DNA of 64,000 nt from Flavobacteriaceae bacterium (GCA_021647985.1 JAKITQ010000010.1:1-64000); one strand, 5' to 3'; positions 44,077-53,715 are shown, counted from the stretch's first letter. Notes: generated from the letters alone by a model not told the origin. Translations and numbers: made by a program.

Positions 44077-44886
44077 ATGAAAGACAAGAGAATACTTTTT
44101 ATATCATCAGAATTAACACCATATTTACCTGAAACTGAAGTATCTAAAATGGCATTTGAGGTGCCAAAAGAAATGCATCATCAAGGAGTTCAAATAAGAA
44201 TGTTTATGCCGAGGTTTGGCGTGATAAATGAGCGCAGACATCAATTGCATGAAGTAATTCGTTTATCGGGTATGAATTTGATTATCAACGATATGGATAT
44301 GCCTTTGATCATCAAAGTGGCTTCTGTTCCTAAAGAGAGAATGCAGGTATATTTTATTGATAATGAAGAGTACTTTAAAAGAAAGGCAGTATTTACTGAT
44401 GAAGATGGAAATTTGTTTGCGGATAATGATGAACGAGCTATTTTCTTTGCAAAAGGAGTGGTAGAAACTGTAAAAAAATTAAAATGGGCGCCAGATGTAA
44501 TCCATATTCATGGTTGGATGGCTTCTTTATTGCCTTTATATTTGAAAGAATATTATAAAAATGATCCATTATTTGCAGAAAGCAAAATAGTTGTCTCGGC
44601 ATTTAATTACAATACAAATGGTGTATTAAGTAATGAAAGTTTGGTAAATAAAATTAAATTTGATAAAATCCCAGAAGATAAATTACATTCTCTACAAAAG
44701 AAAAGTAACAATAGTTTTATGAAAGTTGCCATAGAAAATGCAGATGCTGTAATTAAAGGAACAGAAAACTTAAATGATGAATTATCTTCTTATATCGAAG
44801 GCCTTAGTATACCTGTTTTAGAATTCCACCCTTTAGAAAGTTTTACTGAAGCTTATTCAAACTTCTACTTAAACGAAGTATTATAA
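44077..44886 (+). CDS. glycogen/starch synthase N-terminal-domain protein
   Basis: This is a 269-residue protein equal to the N-terminal half of a GT5 glycogen synthase: ILFISSELTPYLPETEVSKM, MFMPRFGVINERRHQLHEV, NDERAIFFAKG and DVIHIHGWMASLLPLYLK. The C-terminal nucleotide-sugar domain of true glycogen synthase is missing, and the ADP-glucose-binding KxGG motif near the N-terminus is changed (EVSKM). Such half-proteins next to panC and a DUF4270 gene are widespread in Flavobacteriia, so this is not a local truncation. A glycan synthase activity on its own is doubtful; role unknown. Confidence 0.8.
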   Translation: MKDKRILFISSELTPYLPETEVSKMAFEVPKEMHHQGVQIRMFMPRFGVINERRHQLHEVIRLSGMNLIINDMDMPLIIKVASVPKERMQVYFIDNEEYFKRKAVFTDEDGNLFADNDERAIFFAKGVVETVKKLKWAPDVIHIHGWMASLLPLYLKEYYKNDPLFAESKIVVSAFNYNTNGVLSNESLVNKIKFDKIPEDKLHSLQKKSNNSFMKVAIENADAVIKGTENLNDELSSYIEGLSIPVLEFHPLESFTEAYSNFYLNEVL

Positions 44887-44907
44887 TTCATATCAAAAAA
44901 ATTGTTT

Positions 44908-46551
44908 ATGTCAAATAGAATTATGACTAATATTAAAAGTATTGGTTTGCTATTAATGTTGCTAATTGGAATTGTATCTTGTGAAAAAGACTTTGAAGAT
45001 ATTGGGGTTGATTTAGTAGATAATAATAAATTTTCTGTGGGAGATTCTACTTTAGAGATCATTGCCTATAATGTAAATATTGAAAAATCTAGAGTAGATA
45101 ATAATGATTTTACCAGACAACCTTTGTCCTTATTAGGAGTTAGTAATGATAATGATTTCGGTCATTTAAAAGCAACTTTAATTTCTCAATTAAGTTTACC
45201 AGCATTGGGTGTGAATTTTGGTCAAAACCCTTTGATAGATAAAGTTGTTTTAGATATACCATATATGGTAAAAGACACCACTGTTATTAAAGAAATTACC
45301 GATAATAATGATACGATTTATGAATCTATAAAAGCCATAGATTCTATTTACGGAAATAAAAGTATTGCTTATAATATAACCGTACATGAATTGGGTACCT
45401 TTTTAAACGTATTAGATCCTTTAGATCCTACCCAAGGGCAAGTGTATTATTCAGATAAAATATATCAATTAAAAGATCAAATTTACTCAGATAGTTTTAT
45501 AGCCAATGTAAATGACACCGTTTTATATGTTGATAGAGAGCTGGTTATAATTGGTGAAGATGGAAACGGTAATCCAATACATGATATAGATACAATTAAG
45601 AGAGAGAATTTAATACCTTCTATAAAATTAGAGTTAGCTAATGATTTTTTTCAAAATAGATTTTTAAATAATGGTGGTTCTAGTGACTTTGATAATAATG
45701 ATAGTTTTAGAAAATATTTTAGAGGCGTTTATGTTGATGCCAATGGTATGGATGGTTCATTAATAAATTTAAATACTAGAGGCTCAAGTGTCACTATTTA
45801 CTATACCAATGAGGTAATACAAGATGAAGCTGCCGATGAAGATTTAAATGGTAATGGCACATTTGGCGAAGATGATGTTACGGTAAAAACAAAACAAAGG
45901 GCAATTTTTGCTTTAGCTGGTGTATTTTCTAATAATTATATACATGATTATACCACAGGTGCAATCGGCAATGTGATCGTAAACCCTAATAAAATTAATG
46001 GGGAGGAAAAGTTATATGTACAGGGTGCCGCGGGCTCTGAAGCTATATTAGATTTAATTTCTGACGAGGCATTAGATGAAATAAGAAGTAAGAACTGGTT
46101 GATCAATGATGCTATTCTAACTTTTTATGTAGATGGAATTCAGGAAGAAGTTCCACAACAATTATTTTTGTATAATTATGAATATAATTCGAATATTACA
46201 GATTTAACCAGCCCTTTATTTGGTCCAGATGTTTTTGGTGGTAAATTAGAATATAAAAGAGAATTGATTCCAAGTAGTATGCCACCTAGGTATGAGAATG
46301 TACCAGAGAAATATGTTTTTAGAATAGCTAAATATTTTTCACAATTGGTAGATCAAACAAACCCTAAACCTATTACAAAACTGGCAATTAAAAATTTTGT
46401 TCGTACAGATACACCAAATTTCGCTTTTTTAGATACACTTGTACAGCCATTTAACTGGATACCAAAAGGAGTTGTTTTAAAAGGTAATTTACCCACAGCA
46501 AATAATGACAAACGCATCAAGTTAGAGATATTTTATTCAAAAATAAATTGA
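44908..46551 (+). CDS. DUF4270-family lipoprotein
   Basis: This is an exported lipoprotein of 547 residues from ATG 44908 (an in-frame TTG at 44902 and ATG at 44923 are alternatives). The signal LLMLLIGIVSC places the lipid-bearing cysteine at residue 26. DUF4270 marks include EDIGVDLVDNN after the signal, TDTPNFAFLDTLVQPFNWIP near the end, and a C-terminal RIKLEIFYSK. Function is unknown; the gene typically sits between the glycogen-synthase-like gene and glmS, as here. Confidence 0.85.
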   Translation: MSNRIMTNIKSIGLLLMLLIGIVSCEKDFEDIGVDLVDNNKFSVGDSTLEIIAYNVNIEKSRVDNNDFTRQPLSLLGVSNDNDFGHLKATLISQLSLPALGVNFGQNPLIDKVVLDIPYMVKDTTVIKEITDNNDTIYESIKAIDSIYGNKSIAYNITVHELGTFLNVLDPLDPTQGQVYYSDKIYQLKDQIYSDSFIANVNDTVLYVDRELVIIGEDGNGNPIHDIDTIKRENLIPSIKLELANDFFQNRFLNNGGSSDFDNNDSFRKYFRGVYVDANGMDGSLINLNTRGSSVTIYYTNEVIQDEAADEDLNGNGTFGEDDVTVKTKQRAIFALAGVFSNNYIHDYTTGAIGNVIVNPNKINGEEKLYVQGAAGSEAILDLISDEALDEIRSKNWLINDAILTFYVDGIQEEVPQQLFLYNYEYNSNITDLTSPLFGPDVFGGKLEYKRELIPSSMPPRYENVPEKYVFRIAKYFSQLVDQTNPKPITKLAIKNFVRTDTPNFAFLDTLVQPFNWIPKGVVLKGNLPTANNDKRIKLEIFYSKIN

Positions 46552-46654
46552 TAACTTACAAATATAATAAAACCCTAATAATTAATAGGAATACGAAACC
46601 TATACAATATATTGTCAGGTTTTTAAGTTTAATAAACTCAAAACTCAAATAAAA

Positions 46655-48508
46655 ATGTGCGGAATAACTGGTTATATTGGTTATCGTGATGCTTATCCGA
46701 TAATTATAAATGGATTAAAAAGATTAGAATACCGTGGGTACGATAGTGCTGGTGTAATGCTTTTTGATGGAACCCAAATTAACCTTTCAAAAACGAAAGG
46801 TAAAGTATCTGTTTTAGAAGAAAAAGTAAACAACGAAATTTCAAATAAAGGTGTTATTGGAATTGGTCATACAAGATGGGCAACCCATGGAGTACCTAAC
46901 GATGTTAATTCACATCCTCATATATCTCAATCAGGTAATTTAGTAATAGTACATAATGGTATTATTGAAAATTACAATACTTTAAAACAAGAACTAAAAA
47001 CGAGAGGATATACTTTTAAAAGTGATACCGATACCGAAGTGTTGATCAATTTAATTGAAGAAATTAAAACTGAACACAATGTAAAATTGGGTAAAGCAGT
47101 ACAAATTGCTTTGAATCAGGTGGTAGGAGCATATGCAATTGCGGTTTTTGATAAAACCAATCCCGATGAAATTGTTGTAGCTCGTCTAGGTAGCCCAATT
47201 GCCATTGGAGTTGGTAAAGATCTTAAAGAATTTTTTATTGCATCAGATGCATCACCATTTATTGAATATACCAAAGATGCTATTTATTTGGAAGATGAAG
47301 AAATGGCGATAATTTGTCAAGGTAAAGAGGTAAAAGTACGAAAAATAAAAGATGATACTTTGGTTGATACTGATGTTCAAGAGCTGCAAATGAACTTGGA
47401 ACAAATTGAAAAAGGAGGCTACGAACATTTTATGTTAAAGGAGATTTACGAACAACCAAGAGCCATTATAGATACTTATCGCGGAAGGCTTTTAAGAGAA
47501 AAGGGCATTATAAAAATGTCGGGGGTTGAAGATAATATGGGTAAATTTCTTAATGCAGAGCGTATCGTTATAGTGGCTTGTGGTACTTCATGGCATGCTG
47601 CTTTAGTGGCTGAATATTTGTTTGAAGATTTTGCCAGAATCCCGGTAGAGGTAGAGTACGCTTCTGAGTTTAGATATAGAAATCCGGTATTAACCGAAAA
47701 AGATATAGTAATAGCCATTTCTCAGTCTGGTGAAACAGCCGATACCTTAGCGGCCATAAAGTTAGCAAAAGAAAGAGGTGCATTTGTTTTTGGTGTATGT
47801 AATGTAGTGGGTTCCTCTATCGCTCGCGAAACTCACGCGGGTGCTTATACCCATGCAGGGCCAGAGATTGGTGTTGCCTCAACAAAGGCATTTACAACAC
47901 AAATTACAGTACTAAGTTTGATGGCATTGCGATTGGCCAGAGCCAAAGGAACCATGTCAAGTTCAAAATATCGTCATTATTTACAAGAGTTAGAATTAAT
48001 ACCTCAAAAGGTTGAGAGCTTGTTAAAAGTTGATGATCATATAAAAGAAATCGCAAAAAAGTATATGTTATCTAATAACTGTTTGTATTTAGGTAGAGGT
48101 TATAATTTTCCTGTTGCATTAGAGGGAGCTTTAAAATTAAAGGAAATATCTTATATACATGCCGAAGGTTACCCTGCAGCAGAAATGAAACACGGTCCTA
48201 TTGCCTTAATTGACGATAGAATGCCTGTGATAGTAATAGCCACAAGCAAGGGGCATTATGACAAGGTAGTTAGTAATATTCAAGAGATAAAATCTAGAAG
48301 TGGTAAAATTATTGCCGTTGTAACGGAAGGAGATACAATTGTTAGAGAAATTGCCGACCATGTTATTGAAGTGCCGGAAACGGAAGAGGCATTTACACCT
48401 TTGTTGACTACAATTCCTTTACAATTATTATCCTATCATATAGCTGTAATGCGTAATTGTAATGTAGACCAACCGCGAAATTTAGCAAAAAGCGTTACGG
48501 TGGAATAA
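46655..48508 (+). CDS. glmS: glutamine--fructose-6-phosphate aminotransferase (isomerizing)
   Basis: This is a 617-residue enzyme that makes glucosamine-6-phosphate for peptidoglycan and lipopolysaccharide. The N-terminal glutaminase starts MCGITGYIGYRDA with nucleophile Cys2 (Cys1 after Met removal) and has GIGHTRWATHG and DTDTEVL. Two SIS domains follow, with the sugar-phosphate sites ACGTSWHAALVAEYLFE, SQSGETADTLAAIK and GRGYNFPVALEGALKLKE. The C-terminus DQPRNLAKSVTVE is canonical. No glmS ribozyme-like structure was seen in the 103-base upstream gap. Assignment certain. Confidence 0.98.
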   Translation: MCGITGYIGYRDAYPIIINGLKRLEYRGYDSAGVMLFDGTQINLSKTKGKVSVLEEKVNNEISNKGVIGIGHTRWATHGVPNDVNSHPHISQSGNLVIVHNGIIENYNTLKQELKTRGYTFKSDTDTEVLINLIEEIKTEHNVKLGKAVQIALNQVVGAYAIAVFDKTNPDEIVVARLGSPIAIGVGKDLKEFFIASDASPFIEYTKDAIYLEDEEMAIICQGKEVKVRKIKDDTLVDTDVQELQMNLEQIEKGGYEHFMLKEIYEQPRAIIDTYRGRLLREKGIIKMSGVEDNMGKFLNAERIVIVACGTSWHAALVAEYLFEDFARIPVEVEYASEFRYRNPVLTEKDIVIAISQSGETADTLAAIKLAKERGAFVFGVCNVVGSSIARETHAGAYTHAGPEIGVASTKAFTTQITVLSLMALRLARAKGTMSSSKYRHYLQELELIPQKVESLLKVDDHIKEIAKKYMLSNNCLYLGRGYNFPVALEGALKLKEISYIHAEGYPAAEMKHGPIALIDDRMPVIVIATSKGHYDKVVSNIQEIKSRSGKIIAVVTEGDTIVREIADHVIEVPETEEAFTPLLTTIPLQLLSYHIAVMRNCNVDQPRNLAKSVTVE

Positions 48509-48678
48509 CATTACGTGACATTTATTCTTACCCATACAATAGTAAGATTAATCGTCACTGGGGAATAACTCAACACGGTAGAATAGTGTTATGTGTCTCT
48601 AATATTCATTTCTTAAATAATTATGCAAAGCGCTCAATACGAGAGAATTAATTAAATATATCAAAACATAACCTAAGT

Positions 48679-49536
48679 ATGGTTGATGATAATTCTAAGT
48701 TAAATGGTAGAATTTCTGTTAATTTTATCAATGTAAAATTATGGTTTTTGTTTCCTGCTGTGTTTTTATTATTGTTGATTTCTTATTATTTTCTTTTTGT
48801 TAGCGCAGGTAATAACTTTATTGATGCATATATTTCTTCACAAAAAGATTTATTTTTCTATCTAAACGATAAATTATCTGAATATCCAGTTTTAGTATTT
48901 AACCTTACTCAATTAGGAGATGTACTGATTTCTTTCTCGCTGTTAAGTGTTTTTATTGTTTATGCCCCTAAACTTTGGGAAGTCTTGTTTACATCTGCCA
49001 TATTATCATTAATAGTATCCGCTTCGTTAAAAAAATTATTCTCTGTTCCAAGACCTGCAGCAGTATTTGATCCTGATAATTTTAGTATTATCGGAAGGAC
49101 TCTTTCCGGAAACACAGCGTTGCCTTCAGGGCATTCTATCGCTACTTTTGTTGTGGTAACAGTTCTCTTATTTGCTTTTATGCCTAAGAAAAAAATCCAT
49201 AGAATATTATGGGTTTTATCATTGCTTATTATTGGCTTAGTCATCGCTTTATCAAGAGTAGGTGTAGGGGCTCACTATCCTTTAGATGTTGTTATTGGTA
49301 GTACTCTTGGGTTTATGGTATCCGTTATAGGTATTAGAATAAATAATAAAATGAAATGGTTTCGTTGGATTAAAAACAAAAAGTATTATCCTGTTTTTAT
49401 ATTACTATTTGCTATTTGTATTTGGGTGATAATTACAAAAACAGGAAGTAATAATTTACTGATTTTTTATTTTTCAATATCCTCTTTAATCGTAACTTTG
49501 TATCTAATAATAAGTTTTTATGTCAAAAAAAATTAA
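48679..49536 (+). CDS. PAP2-family membrane phosphatase
   Basis: This is a 285-residue phosphatase with about six to eight membrane helices. It has the complete PAP2 active site: KKLFSVPRP (K-x6-RP), PSGHSIA, and SRVGVGAHYPLDV (SR-x5-H-x3-D). It acts at the outer face of the inner membrane. Its stop overlaps the start of the EptA-like gene by 17 bases, so the two are coupled. That pairing suggests lipid A dephosphorylation (LpxE/LpxF-like) followed by phosphoethanolamine addition; undecaprenyl or phosphatidylglycerol phosphate are alternatives. Confidence 0.88.
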   Translation: MVDDNSKLNGRISVNFINVKLWFLFPAVFLLLLISYYFLFVSAGNNFIDAYISSQKDLFFYLNDKLSEYPVLVFNLTQLGDVLISFSLLSVFIVYAPKLWEVLFTSAILSLIVSASLKKLFSVPRPAAVFDPDNFSIIGRTLSGNTALPSGHSIATFVVVTVLLFAFMPKKKIHRILWVLSLLIIGLVIALSRVGVGAHYPLDVVIGSTLGFMVSVIGIRINNKMKWFRWIKNKKYYPVFILLFAICIWVIITKTGSNNLLIFYFSISSLIVTLYLIISFYVKKN

Positions 49537-51046
49537 GTTAAGTTATTTTGCGTTAATCATCAGTTTTGTTAACTTGATTTTATACCAGTATCCTTTTTAT
49601 AAATATTTTTATAATAATGTTGAGGTTGCAAGTACAAGTGGTGTATTTTTTCTTCTAAGTCTGATAGTTGCATCGATTGTTTTAAATGCTCTGGTTTTTT
49701 ATATTGGCTTGTATTTACTTCGTTCATTTGGTAAGTGGATTATCGTGCTTTTCTTTATCATTAATGCGGTTGCTCTCTATTTTATAAATACCTATGGTGT
49801 TCTTATAGATGAAACAATGATTGGGAATATTCTAAATACCAATTATGAGGAATCAACCAGCTTTTTATCTTTTGGTTTATTGCTATATTTATTCTTATTG
49901 GGTGTTTTGCCAAGTATTTTAATTTTTAAAATGAATTATACAAGTGTAAAACTGAAGAAATTTTTAATACATGTTTCCTTAGCTTTAGTCTTTCTTTTAG
50001 CACTCGTTTTTGTCAATGCTTCAAATTGGCTATGGATTGATAAAAACTCCAAAGTTATAGGTAGTTTGATTATGCCGTGGTCGTATGTTGTTAATACAAA
50101 CAGATATTTTCTTCATAAAAATCAAGAAAATAAAAAACAAATTTTATTGCCAAAAGCAACGGTTAAAAATGATAAAAAATCTATCGTTGTTCTAGTTATT
50201 GGAGAATCTGCACGAAGTAGTAATTTTTTATTATATGGATATAAAAAAAATACAAATCCACTACTTTCAAAAATAGAAAATGTTCATCATTTCAATGCAG
50301 AGGCATGTGCTACATACACTACAGCTGGGATTAAGTGTATTTTAGAACATAAGAACACAAGTAAATTATTTGAAATTTTACCGAATTATTTATACAGAAA
50401 TGATGTTGAAGTTATTTGGCGAACAACAAATTGGGGAGAACCAAAGGTTAACATTAAATACTATCAAAAAAGGAAAGATTTAGAAAAACTGTGTGAAGGA
50501 GAAGGATGTGCATATGATGAAGTATTACTCAGTGGGCTGAGAAAGCAGATTTTGGAGAGTAAAAAGAACAAAGTATTAGTGGTACTTCATACCAGTACCA
50601 GTCACGGCCCAACGTATTATAAAAAATATCCAAAAAAATTCGAAAAATTTACACCGGTATGTGAAAGTGTTGAGTTAGCAAATTGCACTGATGATGAATT
50701 GATCAATGCATATGACAATACTATAGTTTATACCGATTACATTCTGGCTTCTTTGATTGGAGAATTAAAACAACTGGATACGTATAATTCCTCAATGATT
50801 TTTATTTCGGATCATGGGGAATCTTTAGGAGAAAATAATTTATACATGCATGGCATACCTGCAAGTATAGCGCCTAAAGAACAGTTGGACATTCCATTTA
50901 TTGTATGGATATCTAATAATTCAAAAAAGCTAAAGGATAACGATATGCTGTCACAGCACAATATATTTCATAGTGTTTTAGATTTTCTGGAAATAGATAG
51001 TCCTATTTATGATAAGAAAATGAGTATTTTTAAAAGTGAAAATTAA
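49520..51046 (+). CDS. EptA-like phosphoethanolamine transferase (sulfatase fold)
   Basis: This is a 508-residue inner-membrane enzyme with five membrane helices in the first ~165 residues and a periplasmic alkaline-phosphatase-like domain. The domain begins with VLVIGESARSSNFLLYGY and has SDHGESLGENNLYMHG near the end, the metal-binding region. The usual nucleophile of EptA/MCR enzymes is Thr in GETxR; here it is Ser230 (GESAR). Cysteines around residues 257-265 and 325-363 fit the disulfides of this family. It should transfer phosphoethanolamine to a lipid A-type acceptor. It overlaps the PAP2 gene by 17 bases. Confidence 0.88.
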   Translation: MSKKIKLSYFALIISFVNLILYQYPFYKYFYNNVEVASTSGVFFLLSLIVASIVLNALVFYIGLYLLRSFGKWIIVLFFIINAVALYFINTYGVLIDETMIGNILNTNYEESTSFLSFGLLLYLFLLGVLPSILIFKMNYTSVKLKKFLIHVSLALVFLLALVFVNASNWLWIDKNSKVIGSLIMPWSYVVNTNRYFLHKNQENKKQILLPKATVKNDKKSIVVLVIGESARSSNFLLYGYKKNTNPLLSKIENVHHFNAEACATYTTAGIKCILEHKNTSKLFEILPNYLYRNDVEVIWRTTNWGEPKVNIKYYQKRKDLEKLCEGEGCAYDEVLLSGLRKQILESKKNKVLVVLHTSTSHGPTYYKKYPKKFEKFTPVCESVELANCTDDELINAYDNTIVYTDYILASLIGELKQLDTYNSSMIFISDHGESLGENNLYMHGIPASIAPKEQLDIPFIVWISNNSKKLKDNDMLSQHNIFHSVLDFLEIDSPIYDKKMSIFKSEN

Positions 51047-51063
51047 GGATTAATCAAATAAAA

Positions 51064-51630
51064 TTACTTCCCATTAAATTCACTCATGGTATTGGCAATT
51101 CCGGCAAGGGCAAAAGATTTAATGGCTTTGGTTGACTTATCAATACGCTCAGAAAGTTTGTCTTCTTCCTCTTGATTCCAGTTACCCAAAACATAATCTA
51201 CTTGACTGCCAGTTTTAAATTCGGCACCTACACCAAAACGAAGCCGGCTATAATTTGGGGTCTGCAAATGTTCATTGATATTGCTTAACCCATTATGTCC
51301 ACCGGCACTTCCTTTGGTTTTTAAACGAAGGGAGCCAAATGGTAAATTTAGATCGTCAGTTATTATTAAAATATTTTCAATTGGAATTTTTTCTAATTGT
51401 TGCCAATATTTAACAGCCTTACCACTAAGGTTCATAAAAGTGTTTGGTTTTAAGAGGATAAATGTGCGGCCTTTGTATCGAAACCTTGAAAGATCACCTA
51501 GTTTTTTCGTTTCAAAGGGTGTTTTTTCATTTTCCGCCAAGGCTTCTAAAATTTTGAACCCAATATTATGCCGTGTATTTTTATATTTATCACCAATATT
51601 TCCCAAACCAACAATTAAGAATTTTTTCAT
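51064..51630 (-). CDS. pth: peptidyl-tRNA hydrolase
   Basis: This is a 188-residue enzyme that releases peptides from stalled peptidyl-tRNA. The frame opens at 51690, but the ATG at 51630 begins the canonical MKKFLIVGLGNIGDKY, with the catalytic His in NTRHNIGF. Further marks are KPNTFMNLSGKAV, ITDDLNLPFG and the GSAGGHNGLSNI loop. The 20 residues upstream could be an extension, but nothing in them looks conserved. It follows rplY, separated by a strong terminator; prs-rplY-pth order is standard in many bacteria. Confidence 0.95.
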   Translation of the reverse strand: MKKFLIVGLGNIGDKYKNTRHNIGFKILEALAENEKTPFETKKLGDLSRFRYKGRTFILLKPNTFMNLSGKAVKYWQQLEKIPIENILIITDDLNLPFGSLRLKTKGSAGGHNGLSNINEHLQTPNYSRLRFGVGAEFKTGSQVDYVLGNWNQEEEDKLSERIDKSTKAIKSFALAGIANTMSEFNGK

Positions 51631-51701
51631 GTCAATCGGTTTATTGTTTTTTAATTGAAATAACGTATTTAGATAATGCCATATTTTCATGCAATAAATA
51701 T

Positions 51702-51731
51702 AAAAAAAAGCTTCTCGATAATCGAGAAGCT
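51702..51731 (-). terminator. intrinsic terminator after rplY
   Basis: Arms 51709-51719 and 51721-51731 (AGCTTCTCGAT and its reverse complement) with eight A at 51702-51709, which become a U tract on the minus-strand transcript. It lies between rplY and pth. Confidence 0.85.
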
Positions 51732-51754
51732 CTTAAATAAAAGTATGTTTTATT

Positions 51755-52408
51755 TTATTTAGCTGCAGGAGCTCCTTCTTCAGCACTTCCTTCAGCACCT
51801 TCTTCAATACCTTCTTCAATACCTTCTTCTCCTTCTTCAGATTCATCTTCAGTTTCGAGGGTTAAACGAGAGATTCTCACTTGAACAACCACGGTATTAT
51901 CTGGATGAAGAATTGCATATTTATCATTAGTAACTTCGGTAACAAAAAGTTTATCACCAATATTTAATTCAGATATATCAGCATTGATAAAATCTGGTAA
52001 ATTGGCAGGTATAGCTCTAACTTTTAATTTTCTATTAGGAAAACGCATATTACCACCTGCAACAACACCAGGAGCAGTACCTATTAAATGAACAGGAATA
52101 TCCATTGTTACTTCCTTATCTTCAAATATTTGGTAAAAATCTACATGTAAGATTTTATCCGATACAGGATGAAATTGAATATCTTGTAATATAGCGTTGA
52201 ATTTATCGCCATTTTCAAGTTCAATTACTGCAGTAAATACCTCAGGAGTATACACCAATGATTTGAATGATTTTTCTTCTGCTGCAAAGTGTAATGTTTT
52301 GTCTCCTCCGTATAAAACGCAAGGAACCTTTCCAGCATTACGTAAGGCTTTGGTAGCTACCTTGCCTACGCTTTCTCTTTTAGATCCTTTGATCGTAATC
52401 GATTTCAT
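51755..52408 (-). CDS. rplY: 50S ribosomal protein L25/general stress protein Ctc
   Basis: This is a 217-residue L25 of the long TL5/Ctc type binding 5S rRNA. The N-terminal L25 domain has [20 protein letters not shown] and [11 protein letters not shown]; the C-terminal TL5 domain follows with [20 protein letters not shown]. The last ~35 residues are an acidic Glu/Gly/Ala-rich tail, typical in Bacteroidota. It starts 21 bases after prs ends on the same strand. Confidence 0.96.
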   Translation of the reverse strand: MKSITIKGSKRESVGKVATKALRNAGKVPCVLYGGDKTLHFAAEEKSFKSLVYTPEVFTAVIELENGDKFNAILQDIQFHPVSDKILHVDFYQIFEDKEVTMDIPVHLIGTAPGVVAGGNMRFPNRKLKVRAIPANLPDFINADISELNIGDKLFVTEVTNDKYAILHPDNTVVVQVRISRLTLETEDESEEGEEGIEEGIEEGAEGSAEEGAPAAK

Positions 52409-52429
52409 TTGTTTTGAATTTAAATTATT

Positions 52430-53371
52430 TTACATTAAAAATTTATCGCTTATAGATGTATTGTTTTGTACTTTATACATCACATCAGCGAATAAGGGGG
52501 CGCAAGATACTACTTTTATCTTAGAAGAATTCTGTTTTAAAGGAATTGTATCTGTAACAATTAGCTCTATTAAACTGGAGTCTTCAATTCGTTTATAGGC
52601 ATCTCCAGAAAGTATGGCATGTGTTGTAATTGCACGTACACTAATGGCACCTTTTTCTATCATTAAATCAGCTGCCTTTGCCAAAGTACCTGCAGTATCA
52701 ACCATGTCGTCAACTATAATTACGTTTCTACCTGTAACATCTCCAATAAGTTCCATGGTCGATATAATATTTGCTTTTTCACGTTGTTTGTAACAAATTA
52801 CTACTTCACTTTTTAAAAATTTAGAATATGCATAAGCCCTTTTTGAACCTCCCATATCAGGAGATGCAATGGTAATATTATCTAAATTTAATGCTTCGAT
52901 ATGTGGTAATAATATAGTAGATGCATAAAGATGATCTACCGGAATTTCAAAGAACCCCTGAATTTGATCTGCATGCAGATCCATTGTCATGACTCTGGTA
53001 GCGCCAGCGGCCTGTAATATTTTAGCAACTAATTTTGCAGCGATTGGTACTCTAGGCTTGTCTTTTCTGTCTTGACGAGCCCATCCAAAATATGGCATTA
53101 CAGCAGTAATATGACGAGCAGAAGCACGTTTGGCCGCATCAATCATTAAAAGCATTTCCATTAGGTTATCATTTGGAGGCATGGTAGAACCTATTAAAAA
53201 GATCCTTCGCCCTCGAATAGATTCTTCAAATGAAACTTGAAATTCACCATCGCTAAAGATATTTTTTTTGACTTTTCCGAGTTCAATACCATAAGTTTTA
53301 GCAATATTTTGGGCTAACTCGATGCTTTGTGAAGAGGCGAATATTTTTGGCCCTAGCCTTTCTTGATTCAT
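52430..53371 (-). CDS. prs: ribose-phosphate pyrophosphokinase
   Basis: This is a 313-residue class I PRPP synthetase making the activated ribose for nucleotides, His and Trp. It has FSDGEFQVSFEESIRG, the ATP-binding flexible-loop region MPYFGWARQDRKDKPR, MDLHADQIQGFFEIPVDHL, and the PRPP-binding loop IIVDDMVDTAGTLAKAADLM. Length is typical. It leads the prs-rplY-(terminator)-pth run and has a -7 element 45 bases upstream. Confidence 0.97.
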   Translation of the reverse strand: MNQERLGPKIFASSQSIELAQNIAKTYGIELGKVKKNIFSDGEFQVSFEESIRGRRIFLIGSTMPPNDNLMEMLLMIDAAKRASARHITAVMPYFGWARQDRKDKPRVPIAAKLVAKILQAAGATRVMTMDLHADQIQGFFEIPVDHLYASTILLPHIEALNLDNITIASPDMGGSKRAYAYSKFLKSEVVICYKQREKANIISTMELIGDVTGRNVIIVDDMVDTAGTLAKAADLMIEKGAISVRAITTHAILSGDAYKRIEDSSLIELIVTDTIPLKQNSSKIKVVSCAPLFADVMYKVQNNTSISDKFLM

Positions 53372-53415
53372 AAAGTTGTGTGTTTTTAGTGTGTTGTTTT
53401 TGATTGATTTATTTG

Positions 53416-53423
53416 CAAAATTA
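53416..53423 (-). promoter_or_regulatory. Bacteroidota -7 promoter element for prs
   Basis: The minus strand reads TAATTTTG, matching TAnnTTTG, 45 bases before the prs ATG. Confidence 0.45.
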
Positions 53424-53535
53424 AATAATTATTACCATTGTAACAGTATGAATTGTAAAGTTTTTATGTTAAATAAGACATATTATAGCAGGTTTAAATT
53501 TTTAATAAAAAGATATTTTTTTTAAACATTTAGTT

Positions 53536-53543
53536 TATATTTG
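53536..53543 (+). promoter_or_regulatory. Bacteroidota -7 promoter element for the tRNA-Leu locus
   Basis: TATATTTG, a full consensus match, lies about 120 bases before a tRNA-Leu remnant and 180 bases before the intact tRNA-Leu. Confidence 0.55.
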
Positions 53544-53643
53544 CAAACCGAAATTTATCATGTGATTTATACAAAGATAAGTAAGGTAATTATTACCAAA
53601 GAGCAACTTAGAAAAATAAGAAACTCTTTAAATTAAGGTAAAG

Positions 53644-53696
53644 TGCCTGCCGGTAGGCAGGGCGAAATTGGTAGACCTGTCTGCCGACAGGCAGGT
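53644..53696. repeat. two GCCTGCC-type palindromic repeats inside a tRNA remnant
   Basis: The first (53644-53660, TGCCTGCCGGTAGGCAG) replaces the acceptor stem. The second (53677-53696, CTGTCTGCCGACAGGCAGGT) lies between the D-arm and anticodon arm of the tRNA-like sequence. Both are short imperfect palindromes with GCCTGCC/GGCAGGC cores. Confidence 0.7.
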
Positions 53697-53715
53697 GCGC
53701 AAGGATTTAAAATCC
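53661..53715 (+). pseudogene. tRNA-Leu(UAA) remnant
   Basis: Removing the 20-bp palindrome at 53677-53696 restores GGCGAAATTGGTAGAC joined to GCGCAAGGATTTAAAATCC, the D arm and anticodon arm of a tRNA-Leu with anticodon TAA (loop TTTAAAA between GGAT and ATCC). The variable, T and 3' acceptor parts are missing, and the next gene follows 8 bases later. It cannot form a working tRNA. Confidence 0.65.

Noticed and set aside
46552-46654. glmS ribozyme upstream of glmS
   Set aside because: The gap is only 103 bases and AT-rich, with none of the expected ribozyme core; that element is typical of Firmicutes.
51631-51690. N-terminal extension of peptidyl-tRNA hydrolase from the upstream ATG
   Set aside because: The 20 extra residues show no conserved pattern and the internal ATG begins exactly at the family's canonical N-terminus.
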